Below are positions 61,605 through 64,000 of a stretch of 64,000 nt of DNA, piece by piece; the stretch's first letter is position 1, and each line of letters starts with the position of its first letter. The notes under the pieces were generated by a model that did no database searches, was not told where the DNA came from, and saw nothing but the letters and a program-made list of their open reading frames with translations. The position numbers and the translations under genes are program-made. The DNA is from Eutrigla gurnardus (taxonomy: Eukaryota > Chordata > Actinopteri > Perciformes > Triglidae), in NCBI GenBank assembly GCA_963514095.1, contig OY741268.1, positions 1,402,001 to 1,466,000 of the forward strand, written 5' to 3'.

Positions 61605-63600
61605 CTAGCCGGTAATATCAAGTTCTAATTTCAGTGCACAGCGACCTGAATAACAAGCACACTCTCTCAGCACAAGGAACACATGATCCCTCGGCTGCAT
61701 CCCATTGGCCAAAAGTTCTCTGGCTGGCTCCGATTGCACTTTGTAACCAGGAAGCGGTGAGATAAAAAAGCTTGTTTGAGATACCGCTCAACATTGGTTT
61801 ACTATTCACGATTCAATGTAGAGAAGAAGATCCCGTCAGAGAATGACTTCCCAACACTCCCAGTATAATTATGAGGTAGACGTACTGGGAGAAGCAGCTG
61901 TTGAGTCGTATCAGTACGAGCTGAAACTCACACAAGTCAAGTGTAACTTTCAGCCAGTTGGTTCCGCCCTCTGAGCTGTCAATAGCAATAAAGCCAAGAG
62001 AGCCCTTGGGCTGAATGTTATTACGCCTGGAAAAATAGTTCCTTACAAAAACTGAGTTTCTAACTAAATTTCAGCTAGGAGGAGGATTTTAACGACGAGG
62101 GGAGTTTTAACAAACCTGGACAAACATTTTCAGGAACATTCTGGAACGTTAATGGTCCTTTGACCCTTAAAAACCGAGACTCCTGCCCACGGCTTAATAA
62201 TACTGTTGCTTATGAACTTTTGAACTGGTTATCTTATCCATATTCTTTAAAAAGACAGGGAAAGCAGGGATTCTTGGCTGGTTACGTGGTTATGCCATCA
62301 TATTCTGCAGCATTGGTCCATCAAGGCAACTCATGTTGTTGCTTCCTCTGAGCCAATTAGCAATGGTTGTAGATGCTAAGGCCCGCCTCGCACATGCTGA
62401 TTGGTTCAGAATTGAAATGTCCATGACGTCATGCACTCCACCAATCAACATCTCTTTTTAAATTTACAGAGGGAAACCAAGACGGAGGAAGTGTGTACTT
62501 GCTTGCATGGAAACACCTAAAAACAACAGATTCGAAGACAGAGCACAACACAAAGCAAAAAAAAGATGGCAAGAGGACAGTACAACAGAGGAAGCGCTGG
62601 AATTCATTTTTTCTAACGAGTTGCTAGGCGATGTGGTGGAATTGTGATTTGGACACTTAAAGCGAGGAGATACAGCCAGGGGATCGATCCGTTTCAAGAC
62701 AAAAAGTGAATAACAATGCTTATATTTTATTGTGCAATATGGATATCATTTATTGCTTGCTATTTCTGATGCGTGATGCGACATGATGCGTCCAAGTTTT
62801 CTAATTCTGGCTGTAATTGTGTTGGTAAACAGTAAAAAACAAAACAAATTAGACACAAACAGAGAGTTAAAGAGCCACTAGATCAATGTATTTATTTACA
62901 GTAATATGGCAAGCAAAGCGTTTCATGTGTAGCTCCATCAGGCTTGCCCTTTTTGTAGTTTGCTATAGGGTCATTTACTTGAGCTTAGAAGTGTGTGTGA
63001 GAATATGAGGATGACATACCCACTGGAAAAATAAAAGCATTAAAAATTTAAGTTTGGCCACATTAATATTTTCTCTCTTTATCTTTTTTATTGGAGTCCA
63101 GATGATGAGAGGGGATGACCTGGCCACCGTCCCCGTCAGCATGCCTGCTGAGGCCGACTGTCCAGGAGGGTCCGGCTGCCACCATACCCTTCCTCCATAC
63201 CAGCCTATATTTCTCACTCATTTTGTCTGTGAACATCATTTGCACTTTTTATATTTCGTTTGCACATTTGTAATTGATTCTCTCTCTTTGTATATAGTTT
63301 GTGAAGACAGTTTTCACTATTCCTGAGGTTCTGTCTTAACAGTTAAAAAAAAAAATCTTTACAGGCATTTTTTTTTTTCCATCTGGTAAATTCATGTATT
63401 ATCAGACAAAGCAAATGTAAAATTAGACTTTCAATTAGCTAAAATGAAATTGAGGGTTCTCCTGAATCAACTGGTGTATGGCACTTGATGCTGACTGCTA
63501 GAATAGGTTAGGAAAAAGTCAGGCACCCCCAAAATGGGTCTAGGTCTTTAAGGGTAAAAGAAGTGAGACTGGTGTGTCCTCCTCTTGTCTCCAATAGAAT
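61605..63600. other. Region upstream of ABHD18 exon 1, mostly unrecognised
   Basis: No exon of a known neighbour found. ABHD18 is head-to-head with MFSD8 in other vertebrates, but no MFSD8 coding sequence is visible here. A poly-A/T-rich area lies at 63344-63380. Confidence 0.4.
62507..62647 (+). CDS. Small ORF, unrecognised (possible transposase start)
   Basis: 46 codons, METPKNNRFEDRAQHKAKKR then STTEEALEFIFSNELLGDVV. The charged start plus EEAL..(I/L)..(S/N) motif is reminiscent of piggyBac N termini, but too short to assign. May be chance. Confidence 0.25.
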   Translation: METPKNNRFEDRAQHKAKKRWQEDSTTEEALEFIFSNELLGDVVEL

Positions 63601-63739
63601 CAGTTGACATTTCTGGGACAGTCTCACTAGGAAGCTATTAGAGCTTCCAGCGAATCATTACAGGTAAATGTTTGATGAGAGCTGAAAGTTAGTAAACTCT
63701 TAATACCTTTGATTACCTGTACGTTCATAATATATAATA

Positions 63740-64000
63740 TAAATAATCCCATTTTAAACCAGCGTGGCATACACACGCGTACAGCAATGTCAAGAATTGA
63801 GGGCAACATAATGAAACGTGCTGCTTGTCCTGGTTTTAGCTCCATGACGGAGCGACGAGCAAACACAGCTTCTGTAAACGAGCTTCGCCCGTCAAACAAG
63901 GAAGTCGTTGCCAACAGACCACTCTCTATGATTAACTACAGTTCCGCTACTTCCAGTGATAAAGCGCACCCGTGAATACAGCACCGCGCGTTCATTCTGC
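63740..64000 (-). promoter_or_regulatory. Possible CpG-bearing promoter / 5' UTR exon side of ABHD18
   Basis: CpG frequency rises relative to flanks. The minus strand contains GGAAGTAGCGG (ETS-like), and a possible donor GTACGCGTG follows 'cttgacattgct' at about 63780. Positionally right for a non-coding first exon, given the acceptor-like site at 61031. Inference only. Confidence 0.25.

Overview
The window is nuclear DNA from a teleost fish. Evidence: vertebrate split-gene structure with GT-AG introns, long CA/GT/GA/ATC microsatellites, and a dense, nested load of mobile elements typical of ray-finned fish (L2, Rex1-like, L1 and RNase-H-type LINEs, Tc1, hAT, PIF/Harbinger, piggyBac, solo LTRs). 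There is no sign of prokaryotic organisation.

One host gene runs through almost the whole window on the minus strand: ABHD18 (alpha/beta-hydrolase domain containing 18, C4orf29 orthologue). I assembled eleven coding exons by hand, from the start codon at 61013 to a donor at 5342. All phases join, giving 390 codons; the last exon(s) lie beyond base 1. Intron 5 (27486 to 26745) is a U12-type AT-AC intron with a textbook ATATCCTT donor, an AC acceptor and a branch-like TCCTTTGAC 12 nt upstream. Everything else is intronic, except the region right of 61013.

Layout, left to right. 1-5341 (intron 11): an array of seven degenerate tRNA-like modules, small DNA-element repeats and a 34-bp perfect palindrome. 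5342-13575: exons 11 to 8, with hAT and Harbinger transposase remnants between them and a (TG)n tract abutting the exon 9 acceptor. 13597-16612: L2 LINE. 17615-26086: Tc1 remnant, L1 ORF1 split by a full-length Tc1, second L2, and a Rex1-like LINE split by two Harbinger-type MITEs. 26717-27571: exons 6 and 5. 27959-33580: a minisatellite holding a 5-kb inverted-repeat element whose arms carry further nested insertions. 34155-43069: another L2-like LINE, a Harbinger-like MITE, and a third L2 copy with two nested elements. 43087-48090: LTR fragment, Harbinger/hAT nest, two nested hAT elements with 6-bp target duplications, and an odd GATATC-rich element. 49327-51010: solo LTR-like element. 51446-51714: exons 3 and 2. 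52196-60631: repeats, a Harbinger-like MITE, and a piggyBac-derived composite holding an intact Tc1 transposase gene. 60922-61013: exon 1. Right of that lie the presumed 5' UTR intron and promoter side of ABHD18.

The genes do not form a pathway. The window is one large host gene whose introns have been inflated by successive, datable insertions. Empty sites preserved in repeat arms and in sister LINE copies let many insertions be placed to the base from the sequence alone.
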